Assembly (NCBI GenBank): GCA_944386395.1
Contig: CALXAZ010000035.1
Location: 1-11,163 of the forward strand
DNA: 11,163 nt
Source: an uncultured Clostridia bacterium
GTDB taxonomy: Bacteria; Bacillota; Clostridia; Oscillospirales; JAAYOS01
Direction: 5' to 3'
Position numbers and translations under genes: made by a program. The notes beneath the pieces were generated by a model. It did no database searches, was not told the origin of the DNA, and saw only the letters and a program-made list of their open reading frames with translations. Shown here one piece after another: positions 1 through 6,499 of the stretch; position 1 is the stretch's first letter, and the number at the start of each line of letters is the position of its first letter.

Positions 1-1
1 T

Positions 2-883
2 GTCTATGGGGACCTGTTGATGTGGCTGTCAAACCGCCAGAGGGCGTATGAGCTGCGGAAAGGCGAGACAGACGCTCTGCTGGGGCAGTGGATAGAGCGG
101 ATAAGCAAAGAATTTGAGGATAAAAATAACCTTAAAAAGAGCAAAATACGCGAAAATATGGTGCAGATTGTGCGCGACTTTGCGAAGATAGAAGTTACGG
201 ACGAGACGAAGGTGCGAGTGGGAGTGGTAGGCGAGATATATGTAAAGTTTGCTCCTCTCGGAAATAACAATCTGAATGCGTTTCTTGAAAAGGAAAATGC
301 TGAGGTTATTGTCCCGGGACTTATGGACTTTCTCATTTTCAAGGTAGACAACCGCGTGGAGGATGCGAAAATATACGGCGGTCAGTACCCGAAAAAAGTT
401 TTGGCAGGGATGCTGAAAAAATATCTGATGAGCTATCAGGAGCTGATGATAGAGACTCTGAAGGAAGAAGGGAATGGGCTTCCTGTCCCATCGGGATATA
501 ACGAGATAAAGGGAATGGTCGGCAAATATCTTGGCTACGGAAACAAGATGGGCGAGGGATGGCTGCTGACCGGGGAAATGCTGGAGCTGATACACTCCGG
601 GGTAGAAAATATTGTGTGTACGCAGCCCTTTGGATGCCTTCCAAACCATATTGTGGGTAAAGGTATGATACGTGCGATACGCGAGGATCACACAAATGCA
701 AACATCGTTGCGATAGATTACGATCCGGGAACGACCTCGGTAAACCAGGAAAACAGGCTGAAGCTGATGCTGGCAACAGCGGCAAAGCAGCTACAAAAGA
801 AAAAAAGAGCCGCCGCCGCAGCGGGGATTACCATTCGACCCGCCGGGGAAGGCTCAAAGGAAAAGGTACAGGCGGGGATATGA
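2..883 (+). CDS. 2-hydroxyacyl-CoA dehydratase/activase-related protein, C-terminal part (5' end outside window)
   Basis: The frame is open from base 2 with no stop before it. The in-frame TTG/ATG at 17-22 have no Shine-Dalgarno site, so I read this as the last 293 residues of a longer protein entering from the left. Recognisable blocks are VGVVGEIYVKFAPLGNNNL, VPGLMDFL, GEGWLLTGEM, CTQPFGCLPNHIVGKG and AIDYDPGTTS. In my recollection these belong to the C-terminal region of the very large (about 1400 residue) clostridial proteins that join a BadF/BadG/HgdC-type activase ATPase to 2-hydroxyglutaryl-CoA dehydratase-like (HgdB-type) domains. Such activases use ATP to inject an electron into a radical dehydratase, but the physiological substrate of the fused family is not established. 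The activase part lies outside the window, so catalytic completeness cannot be judged. The tail is basic and Ala-rich (KKKRAAAAAG) and probably disordered. A strong hairpin follows directly, separating it from the next gene. Confidence 0.8.
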   Translation, partial: VYGDLLMWLSNRQRAYELRKGETDALLGQWIERISKEFEDKNNLKKSKIRENMVQIVRDFAKIEVTDETKVRVGVVGEIYVKFAPLGNNNLNAFLEKENAEVIVPGLMDFLIFKVDNRVEDAKIYGGQYPKKVLAGMLKKYLMSYQELMIETLKEEGNGLPVPSGYNEIKGMVGKYLGYGNKMGEGWLLTGEMLELIHSGVENIVCTQPFGCLPNHIVGKGMIRAIREDHTNANIVAIDYDPGTTSVNQENRLKLMLATAAKQLQKKKRAAAAAGITIRPAGEGSKEKVQAGI

Positions 884-884
884 G

Positions 885-923
885 GCTTTCCGAATTTACC
901 AGAATGAGGTAAATTCGGAAAGC
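885..923 (+). terminator. Perfect 16-bp hairpin after the dehydratase-related gene, probable terminator
   Basis: The left arm 885-900 (gctttccgaatttacc) and right arm 908-923 (ggtaaattcggaaagc) are exact reverse complements around a 7-nt loop (agaatga). The stem begins two bases after the stop codon. This placement suits a transcription terminator or an mRNA 3' end. However, the bases that follow (tcccgtttatat) form only a poor U-tract, so intrinsic termination may be partial. Alternatives are a Rho-dependent or RNA-stabilising 3' hairpin, or a copy of a dispersed palindrome. Confidence 0.55.
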
Positions 924-968
924 TCCCGTTTATATAAAAGTTAAAAGAAAAGAAAGGGTGGTAAAGGG

Positions 969-2264
969 ATGTTTTTCCAGAAAGATATTGAAACGATGGA
1001 CAGAGAGGCGCTGCGTGCGCTCCAGCAGGAACGATTTATAAGGACGGTGCAGACCGTCTATCAGAACGTACCTCTTTATCACGAGCGTTTCAACTCTCTA
1101 GGAATAAACCCGTCGGACATAAGGAGCCTCGACGATTTGAAGTCGCTGCCCTTTCTGACAAAGGATGATTTTAGAAACAACTATCCATATGGGCTGTTTG
1201 CGCGCCCGATGAAGGAAATAAAGCGTATACATGGCTCGTCAGGGACAACAGGTAAGCCCACAATCGTCGGGTACACTCAAAATGACCTGAATAACTGGTC
1301 GGATATGGTTGCCCGTTTTATTTCAGCAGTTGGAGTGACTGACGAGGACATTGCTCAGATATCCTTTGGGTATGGACTGTTTACCGGTGCACTGGGGCTG
1401 CATCAGGGGCTTGAAAAGATTGGCTGCACAGTGATCCCGATGTCATCGGGAAATACTGAAAAGCAGCTTATGATGATGGAGGATATGGGCGTGACCGTGC
1501 TGGTGGCAACGCCGTCGTATGCCCTCTACCTCAGCGAGGTCTGCCGCGAGAAGGGGCTGACCGGGAAGTTGAAGCTCCGGGTGGGTCTGTTTGGCGCGGA
1601 GGGCTGCACAGCCGAGATGCGCGCAAAGATTGAAGAAAATCTTGGCGTTTTGGCAACGGACAACTACGGCATGAGCGAACTGATAGGTCCTGGGGTCGCG
1701 GGAGAGTGCGAATACCGCAATGGGCTGCATATTGCCGAGGACCATTTTATCTGCGAGATAATAGACCCGGAGACGGGGGAGGTTCTGCCTGAGGGCTCGA
1801 CAGGTGAGCTTGTGGTTACATCACTGACAAAGGAAGCTCTGCCGATAATCAGATACCGCACCCGTGACATGACGCGGATAACCACTGAGAAATGCGAATG
1901 CGGAAGGACGCACGCAAGGATGGCGAAGGTCATAGGGCGTTCTGACGATATGCTTATAATAAAGGGAGTAAATGTGTTCCCAAGCCAGATAGAAAGCGTG
2001 CTTATGGGGATAGATTCCATAGGTCCGCACTATCATCTCATCGTGACAAGGAAAAACTTTATGGATCACCTCGAAGTGGAGGTCGAGCTGACAGACGCGA
2101 GCCTGCTTGAGAGCTATGGGGAGCTTGAAAATCTGCAAAACCATATAACCGACAGGCTGCGTACGGTTCTCGGGCTTACGGCGCAGGTAACGCTTGTGGG
2201 ACCGAAGAGCCTGGAGCGCTTTACCGGGAAAGCAAAGAGGGTAACAGATCTCAGAAATACATAA
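969..2264 (+). CDS. paaK: Phenylacetate-CoA ligase family protein (AMP-forming aryl-CoA ligase), first copy
   Basis: At 431 residues it has the usual PaaK-family length. These adenylate-forming enzymes couple ATP, CoA and an aryl acid such as phenylacetate or indoleacetate to aryl-CoA, AMP and PPi in the cytoplasm. Visible signatures are the P-loop SSGTTGKPT (residues 90-98), YGLFTG (135-140), TPSYALYL (181-188), DNYGMSELIG (231-240), the hinge-region YRTRD (296-300), GRSDDMLIIKGVNVFPSQ (323-340), and a C-terminal GKAKR whose K421 is the expected adenylation lysine. The ATG has a purine-rich site GGGTGG seven bases upstream, and its N-terminus aligns without gaps with the second copy, supporting this start. 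It opens a cassette with iorA 12 bases downstream, pointing to arylacetate or arylacetyl-CoA as substrate. No convincing promoter is visible in 924-968. Exact aryl substrate and in vivo direction are inference. Confidence 0.93.
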   Translation: MFFQKDIETMDREALRALQQERFIRTVQTVYQNVPLYHERFNSLGINPSDIRSLDDLKSLPFLTKDDFRNNYPYGLFARPMKEIKRIHGSSGTTGKPTIVGYTQNDLNNWSDMVARFISAVGVTDEDIAQISFGYGLFTGALGLHQGLEKIGCTVIPMSSGNTEKQLMMMEDMGVTVLVATPSYALYLSEVCREKGLTGKLKLRVGLFGAEGCTAEMRAKIEENLGVLATDNYGMSELIGPGVAGECEYRNGLHIAEDHFICEIIDPETGEVLPEGSTGELVVTSLTKEALPIIRYRTRDMTRITTEKCECGRTHARMAKVIGRSDDMLIIKGVNVFPSQIESVLMGIDSIGPHYHLIVTRKNFMDHLEVEVELTDASLLESYGELENLQNHITDRLRTVLGLTAQVTLVGPKSLERFTGKAKRVTDLRNT

Positions 2265-2268
2265 AGGA
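2263..2268 (+). promoter_or_regulatory. Shine-Dalgarno site that sets the iorA start
   Basis: AAAGGA overlaps the stop codon of the upstream ligase and lies 8 bases before ATG 2277. The upstream in-frame GTG at 2271 would be only 2 bases from it, too close for initiation, so the ATG is preferred. The overlap with the stop codon suggests translational coupling. Confidence 0.7.
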
Positions 2269-2276
2269 TAGTGAAT

Positions 2277-4010
2277 ATGGATAAAAAACTGCTTATAGGA
2301 AACGGAGCCGTGGCACGCGGGCTCTATGAGGGTGGCTGTGTATTTGTGTCCAGCTATCCGGGAACACCAAGCACTGAGATAACAGAGATGGCTGCTCAGT
2401 ATGATGAAATATATGCGGAGTGGGCGCCCAATGAGAAAGTAGCAGTAGAGTCGGCGATAGGGGCGTCGATTGCCGGAGGTCGCGCCTTTGCGGGGATGAA
2501 GCATGTGGGGCTGAACGTTGCGGCGGATCCTGTTTTTACTGCCAGCTACAGTGGAGTAAATGGAGGGCTTGTAATCGCGGTGGCAGATGACCCGGGGATG
2601 CACTCATCCCAAAACGAGCAGGACTCGAGAAATTATGCTGTTGCTTCAAAAATACCGATGCTCGAGCCATCGGACTCTGCCGATTGTCTCGAATTTACAA
2701 AAAAAGCGTTTGAGATTTCTGAAAAATTTGATGTGCCGGTATATCTCCGGCTCTCTACAAGGGTAGCCCATTCGCAGAGCCTTGTGGAGCTGTCGCCCAG
2801 GGAGAACGCCGGGCTGAAAGAATATGCCAAAAACCCGCAGAAGTATGTTATGGCGCCGGCAAACGCAAAGGTGCGCCGCGTGGCTGTGGAGAAAAGAGAA
2901 AATGCCCTGCGTGAATATGCGGAAACCTGTGAACTCAACAGGATTGAGTGGAACGATAAAAAAATCGGTATCATCACTTCTGGCGTAGCATATGAGTATG
3001 CGCGGGAAGCGCTGGGAGACAGGGCTTCATATCTAAAGCTTGGTCTTGTATATCCAATGCCGGAAAAACTGATACGCAGTTTTGCCCGGGAAGTGGAGAA
3101 GGTATATGTTGTTGAGGAGCTTGACGACTACATAGAGAGCTTCTGCCGCAGGTGTGGCGTAGACGTGCGGGGAAAGGAGCTATTCAGCTTTATTGGAGAG
3201 TATACTCCAAATATGATAAGAAAAGTGATACTGGGGACAGCCCCTGAAATACCGGCGCAGGCAGATGTGCCGGTGCGTCCGCCGGTGCTCTGTCCGGGAT
3301 GCCCCCACAGGGCGATGTTCTATGTTTTCGGAAAGATGAAGCTCAATGTTTCGGGAGATATAGGCTGCTACACGCTGGGCGCGTCAGCGCCGCTTACCGC
3401 TATGGACAGCACTATATGTATGGGTGCTTCAATAGGTGTGCTGCACGGGATGAACACCCTGCGCCCCGAGCTTGCAGGAAAGTCGGTGGCGGTTATAGGC
3501 GATTCAACCTTTATGCATTCAGGCATGACAGGCTTGCTCAACGTGGTGTATAACCAGAGCCCGAGCACCATCATAATCCTTGACAACTCGATAACGGCGA
3601 TGACAGGGCATCAGCAGAACCCTGCCACGAGCTATACACTGAAAATGAAGCCGGCACCGGCTCTCGATATAGAGGGAGTTTGCCGGGCAATAGGTGTGAG
3701 AAGGGTGCGTTCGGTCGATCCGTTTGATATTGAAGAGGTAGAGACCGCGATAAAGGAGGAGCTTGCGGCAGATGAGCCGTCTGTGATAGTTGCAAAGCAC
3801 CCATGCGCACTTCTTAAATATGTTGAGAAAAAGCCGCCGCTGACTGTTGACAGTGAAAAATGCAGAAATTGCGGGATGTGTGGAAAGCTTGGATGTCCGG
3901 CAATAGTAAGGACAGACAGCGGTGTGAGTATAGACCACACTCTTTGCGCCGGTTGTGGGCTGTGTGCCGAAGTATGCAAATTCGGTGCGATAAGCCGTGA
4001 GGAGAATTGA
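2277..4010 (+). CDS. iorA: Indolepyruvate:ferredoxin oxidoreductase alpha subunit
   Basis: This is the catalytic large subunit (577 residues from ATG 2277) of the heteromeric enzyme that oxidatively decarboxylates aryl pyruvates with CoA to arylacetyl-CoA, CO2 and reduced ferredoxin, using thiamine diphosphate. Domain order is that of IorA. The N-terminal pyrimidine-binding region includes SSYPGTPSTE (residues 25-34) and the conserved ADDPGMHSSQNEQDSR (103-118). A central CPGCPHR motif (339-345) is followed by GDIGCYTLG (360-368). The Mg-ThDP signature runs from GDS (408-410) to DNSITAMTGHQQ (436-447). The C-terminus is a two-cluster [4Fe-4S] ferredoxin domain: C529, C532, C535 and C540, then C557, C560, C563 and C567; the last is followed by Lys rather than the usual Pro. 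All eight cysteines are present, so both clusters should form. It lies between two aryl-CoA ligases and directly before iorB (14-base gap). Oxygen sensitivity of this family implies an anaerobe. Confidence 0.96.
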   Translation: MDKKLLIGNGAVARGLYEGGCVFVSSYPGTPSTEITEMAAQYDEIYAEWAPNEKVAVESAIGASIAGGRAFAGMKHVGLNVAADPVFTASYSGVNGGLVIAVADDPGMHSSQNEQDSRNYAVASKIPMLEPSDSADCLEFTKKAFEISEKFDVPVYLRLSTRVAHSQSLVELSPRENAGLKEYAKNPQKYVMAPANAKVRRVAVEKRENALREYAETCELNRIEWNDKKIGIITSGVAYEYAREALGDRASYLKLGLVYPMPEKLIRSFAREVEKVYVVEELDDYIESFCRRCGVDVRGKELFSFIGEYTPNMIRKVILGTAPEIPAQADVPVRPPVLCPGCPHRAMFYVFGKMKLNVSGDIGCYTLGASAPLTAMDSTICMGASIGVLHGMNTLRPELAGKSVAVIGDSTFMHSGMTGLLNVVYNQSPSTIIILDNSITAMTGHQQNPATSYTLKMKPAPALDIEGVCRAIGVRRVRSVDPFDIEEVETAIKEELAADEPSVIVAKHPCALLKYVEKKPPLTVDSEKCRNCGMCGKLGCPAIVRTDSGVSIDHTLCAGCGLCAEVCKFGAISREEN

Positions 4011-4015
4011 GAGGA
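4010..4015 (+). promoter_or_regulatory. Shine-Dalgarno site that sets the iorB start
   Basis: AGAGGA begins on the last base of the iorA stop codon and lies 9 bases before ATG 4025. The longer reading from TTG 4007 would put the initiation codon upstream of this site, so it is rejected. Confidence 0.7.
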
Positions 4016-4024
4016 TCAGAGACG

Positions 4025-4606
4025 ATGTATAATATAATGATTGTAGGCGTTGGTGGGCAGGGATCGCTGCTCGCTTCGCGGGTATTGGGAGCGGTCTGTA
4101 TATCGAGGGGCTATGATGTTAAGGTCAGTGAGGTCCACGGCATGAGCCAGCGTGGCGGGAGCGTTGTAACCTATGTGAGGGCAGGGGAGGACGTTGCTTC
4201 TCCGATGGTACCGGAGGGAGAATGCGACATGCTGATATCCTTTGAGGCATTGGAGGCATACAGATATCTCTATTGCCTGAGAAAAGGCGGGTCAGTCATA
4301 GTGAGCACACAGGAAATAATGCCCATGCCGGTAATCACGGGAGCCGCGAAATATCCTGAGAATATAATCGATAAGCTGAAATCGGCGGACGTAAACTGCC
4401 TTGCGATGGATGCCGTATCTCTTGCGGAGAGCGCGGGGACGGCAAAGGCATCAAATGTCGTGCTGCTGGGAGCGGCCTCTGCGATGATGGATGTTGATGT
4501 TGAGGTCTGGTATGAGGCAATAAAGAACAATGTGCCCGAGAAATTTGTTGATGAGAATTTGCGGGCTTTTGAGCTTGGACGGGCGGCTGCCCAGCAGAAA
4601 AACTGA
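4025..4606 (+). CDS. iorB: Indolepyruvate:ferredoxin oxidoreductase beta subunit
   Basis: The 193-residue product matches the usual length of IorB, the gamma-domain subunit of 2-oxoacid:acceptor oxidoreductases that pairs with IorA. It begins with the glycine-rich GVGGQG (residues 8-13), characteristic of this family, followed by SEVHGMSQRGGSV (35-47), the conserved loop thought to contribute to CoA and subunit contacts. NVVLLGA (144-150) is another family block. The start is chosen at ATG 4025 because AGAGGA sits 9 bases before it and the protein then begins MYNIMIVGVGGQG, as family members do. With iorA immediately upstream and a ligase 18 bases downstream, it should be produced with both. 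Nothing suggests truncation. Confidence 0.95.
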   Translation: MYNIMIVGVGGQGSLLASRVLGAVCISRGYDVKVSEVHGMSQRGGSVVTYVRAGEDVASPMVPEGECDMLISFEALEAYRYLYCLRKGGSVIVSTQEIMPMPVITGAAKYPENIIDKLKSADVNCLAMDAVSLAESAGTAKASNVVLLGAASAMMDVDVEVWYEAIKNNVPEKFVDENLRAFELGRAAAQQKN

Positions 4607-4611
4607 ATATT

Positions 4612-4615
4612 GGAG
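4612..4615 (+). promoter_or_regulatory. Shine-Dalgarno site that sets the start of the second ligase
   Basis: GGAG lies 9 bases before ATG 4625. The longer TTG 4610 start overlaps this site. The ATG also makes the N-terminus (MYWNKEIETM) align residue for residue with the first ligase (MFFQKDIETM). Confidence 0.65.
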
Positions 4616-4624
4616 CTGATTAAA

Positions 4625-5923
4625 ATGTACTGGAACAAAGAAATTGAGACAATGCCGCGCGAAAAGCTGCGCGAGCTTCAGGGTAAGCGGCTTGTGGATG
4701 CGGTCGAGCGGGTATATAAGAATGTGGCACCATACCGCAAAAAGATGCAGGATATTGGTCTGGAACCGGGAGATATAAGGTCGATAGACGACCTTTATAA
4801 GCTGCCATTTACAACAAAGGACGATCTCCGCGACAACTATCCCTTTGGTCTGAATGCGGTGCCGATGTCGGAGATAACCGAGATACACGCATCTTCAGGG
4901 ACTACCGGGAAGCAGACCGTCGTCACATATACCGACAATGATTTAAAGATATGGGGCGAAGTTGCAGCGCGTTCGATAACGATGGCAGGCGGCACAAATA
5001 AAGATATCGTCCATGTTTCATACGGATATGGGCTGTTTACCGGCGGGCTTGGAGCTCACTATGGCGGACAGACCATAGGCGCGGCAACGATACCGGTCTC
5101 CGCGGGGAACACAAAGCGCCAGATACAGATAATGCGTGATTTCGGGTCGACGATACTGATGTGTACGCCTTCATATGCGCTGTATCTTGCAGAGGCAGCT
5201 GAGGAGCTTGGAGCAGTCAATGATATAAAGCTGCGCGCCGGGATATTTGGTGCGGAGCCGTGGACAGAGCCAATGCGCAGGGAGATAGAGCAGAGGCTTC
5301 ATATCTCAGCCTATGATATCTATGGGCTTTCAGAGATAATCGGACCGGGAGTATCAGGTGAATGCAACTTTAAGTGCGGGCTGCATGTGCAGGAGGACCA
5401 CTTTATACCTGAGATAATCAATTCTGCCACTGGTGAGCAGCTTCCGGCGGGACAGGCGGGAGAGCTGGTGTTCACCTGCGTGACAAAGGAGGCAATGCCG
5501 CTCATCCGCTACCGTACGCGCGACATATCAACCCTCACATATGATGCATGTGAATGCGGGAGAACGACCGCGAGAATGTCAAAGCCGAGCGGTCGTGCCG
5601 ATGATATGTTGATAATCCGCGGCGTCAATGTGTTCCCAAGCCAGATAGAGAGCGTCCTCATGGGTATAAACGAGGCGTCTGCCTATTATATGCTGGTAGT
5701 AGACCGGAAAAACAACCTCGACACGCTTGAGATACAGGTGGAGATGCGTCCTGAATTTTTCTCTGACGAGGTGCGTGTGCTCGAGAATCTCAAGCGCAAG
5801 ATAGCCAAAGAGATGGAATCTACCCTCGGTCTCTCCGCTGCGATAAAGCTTGTAGAGCCGAAGAGTATCGGGCGAAGCGAGGGAAAGGCTGTACATATAA
5901 TCGATAATCGCCATCTGTATTGA
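4625..5923 (+). CDS. paaK: Phenylacetate-CoA ligase family protein (AMP-forming aryl-CoA ligase), second copy
   Basis: This 432-residue protein is a paralogue of the first ligase. A hand, ungapped alignment over 431 positions gives about 235 identities (roughly 55%). Shared signatures include SSGTTGKQT (90-98), YGLFTG (135-140), TPSYALYL (181-188), DIYGLSEIIG (231-240), YRTRD (296-300) and GRADDMLIIRGVNVFPSQ (323-340). K421 in the C-terminal GKA motif is kept, so adenylation should work, but the following residues differ (GKAVHI against GKAKRV in the first copy). Differences also cluster in the stretch after YGLFTG (GLGAHYGGQT against ALGLHQGLEK), which in this family lies near the acyl pocket, so a different aryl-acid preference is plausible. 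It ends the tight cassette; the next gene is 118 bases away behind its own promoter. It is intact, not a decaying duplicate. Confidence 0.92.
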   Translation: MYWNKEIETMPREKLRELQGKRLVDAVERVYKNVAPYRKKMQDIGLEPGDIRSIDDLYKLPFTTKDDLRDNYPFGLNAVPMSEITEIHASSGTTGKQTVVTYTDNDLKIWGEVAARSITMAGGTNKDIVHVSYGYGLFTGGLGAHYGGQTIGAATIPVSAGNTKRQIQIMRDFGSTILMCTPSYALYLAEAAEELGAVNDIKLRAGIFGAEPWTEPMRREIEQRLHISAYDIYGLSEIIGPGVSGECNFKCGLHVQEDHFIPEIINSATGEQLPAGQAGELVFTCVTKEAMPLIRYRTRDISTLTYDACECGRTTARMSKPSGRADDMLIIRGVNVFPSQIESVLMGINEASAYYMLVVDRKNNLDTLEIQVEMRPEFFSDEVRVLENLKRKIAKEMESTLGLSAAIKLVEPKSIGRSEGKAVHIIDNRHLY

Positions 5924-5928
5924 TTTGC

Positions 5929-5957
5929 TTGTAATAAAGAGGAAAATACTCTATAAT
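5929..5957 (+). promoter_or_regulatory. Probable sigma-A promoter for the ACT-domain gene
   Basis: A -35-like TTGTAA (5929-5934; 4 of 6 consensus bases) is followed by a 17-base spacer and a perfect TATAAT (5952-5957). Transcription would begin near 5964, giving a leader of about 78 bases that contains the perfect palindrome at 5985-6019 before the ATG at 6042. It would let the ACT gene, and possibly the downstream PLP enzyme and ruvCAB, be expressed apart from the ior cassette. No SOS (LexA-type) box is visible in 5924-6041. Confidence 0.6.
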
Positions 5958-5984
5958 AGTACCAAGGATACCAAAATATAAGTG

Positions 5985-6019
5985 CAGGTACAATTGACCC
6001 TAAGGGTCAATTGTACCTG
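5985..6019. repeat. Perfect 35-nt palindrome in the ACT-gene leader
   Basis: Bases 5985-6001 (caggtacaattgaccct) are the exact reverse complement of 6003-6019 around a single central base; in RNA this gives at least 16 pairs with a 3-nt loop. It lies downstream of the predicted promoter, and its foot is only about 4 bases before the purine-rich ribosome site of the ACT gene. No U-run follows on the + strand, so it is not a standard terminator for the upstream ligase. Options are a leader hairpin that stabilises or controls the mRNA, a protein-binding operator, or one copy of a dispersed REP-like element. The sequence alone does not separate these. Confidence 0.75.
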
Positions 6020-6041
6020 ACAGGGAAAGGATGATGCGGGC

Positions 6042-6473
6042 ATGTTTATTAACCAGGTATCGGTGTTTATCGAAAACCGTTCGGGAAGATTATCCTCGAT
6101 AACAAAAGTGCTAGGAGACAATGGCATAGATATTCGTGCGCTGTCGCTTGCGGATACGACGAATTTCGGTATCCTGAGATTGATAGTAAATGATCCGAAA
6201 AAGGCTGAAAAGGTATTGAAGGATAATGGGTTTACCGTCAGCACTACAAAGGTAATCGCGGTGCAGGTGGAGGACACTCCTGGTGGGCTGTATAAGACGC
6301 TAGACTGTCTGCAAGGCGCCAACATAGGCGTAGAGTACGCATATGCGTTTATCACGCGCAAAAAGGATGGGGCATTTGTCATTCTCCGCGTTGAAAATAA
6401 CGAGATTGCTGTGGAGCATCTCAAGGACTGTGGAGTAAATATCCTTTCAGAGGATGAGGTATACTCGATCTAG
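6042..6473 (+). CDS. Tandem ACT-domain protein, probable amino-acid-binding regulator
   Basis: The 143-residue protein consists of two ACT domains and nothing else. The first (about residues 3-67) starts QVSVFIENRSGRLSSITKVL, with the ligand-site turn around G15. The second (about 70-143) starts KVIAVQVEDTPGGLYKTLDCL, with the equivalent turn at G81-G82. ACT domains bind amino acids in regulatory roles; stand-alone double-ACT proteins have no catalytic residues. Position next to iorAB and two aryl-CoA ligases suggests it senses an aromatic amino acid or related metabolite for that pathway, which is inference. ATG 6042 follows GGGAAAGG (6023-6030) with an 11-base gap; ATGs at 6031 and 6034 are in another frame. 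It has a probable promoter of its own and is followed after 26 bases by the PLP enzyme. No DNA-binding domain is visible, so any regulation would work through a partner. Confidence 0.88.
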   Translation: MFINQVSVFIENRSGRLSSITKVLGDNGIDIRALSLADTTNFGILRLIVNDPKKAEKVLKDNGFTVSTTKVIAVQVEDTPGGLYKTLDCLQGANIGVEYAYAFITRKKDGAFVILRVENNEIAVEHLKDCGVNILSEDEVYSI

Positions 6474-6499
6474 TTAAAACGATAGGAAGTATAATTGAT

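Noticed and set aside
29..691. 220-residue open frame on the minus strand opposite the dehydratase-related gene
   Set aside because: The + strand frame carries clear family motifs; the minus frame has no recognisable domain and composition typical of an antisense shadow. The same holds for the other minus-strand frames, such as 1821-2603.
2271..2276. GTG 2271 as the start of iorA
   Set aside because: Only 2 bases from the AAAGGA ribosome site; ATG 2277 has proper 8-base spacing.
4007..4024. TTG 4007 as iorB start, overlapping the iorA stop
   Set aside because: The ribosome site AGAGGA lies inside this extension, and IorB proteins normally begin close to the GxGGQG motif, fitting ATG 4025.
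6490..6495. TATAAT just before the PLP enzyme gene
   Set aside because: It is 4 bases before the start codon, so transcription would begin inside the gene, and no -35 is present at 16-18 bases upstream.
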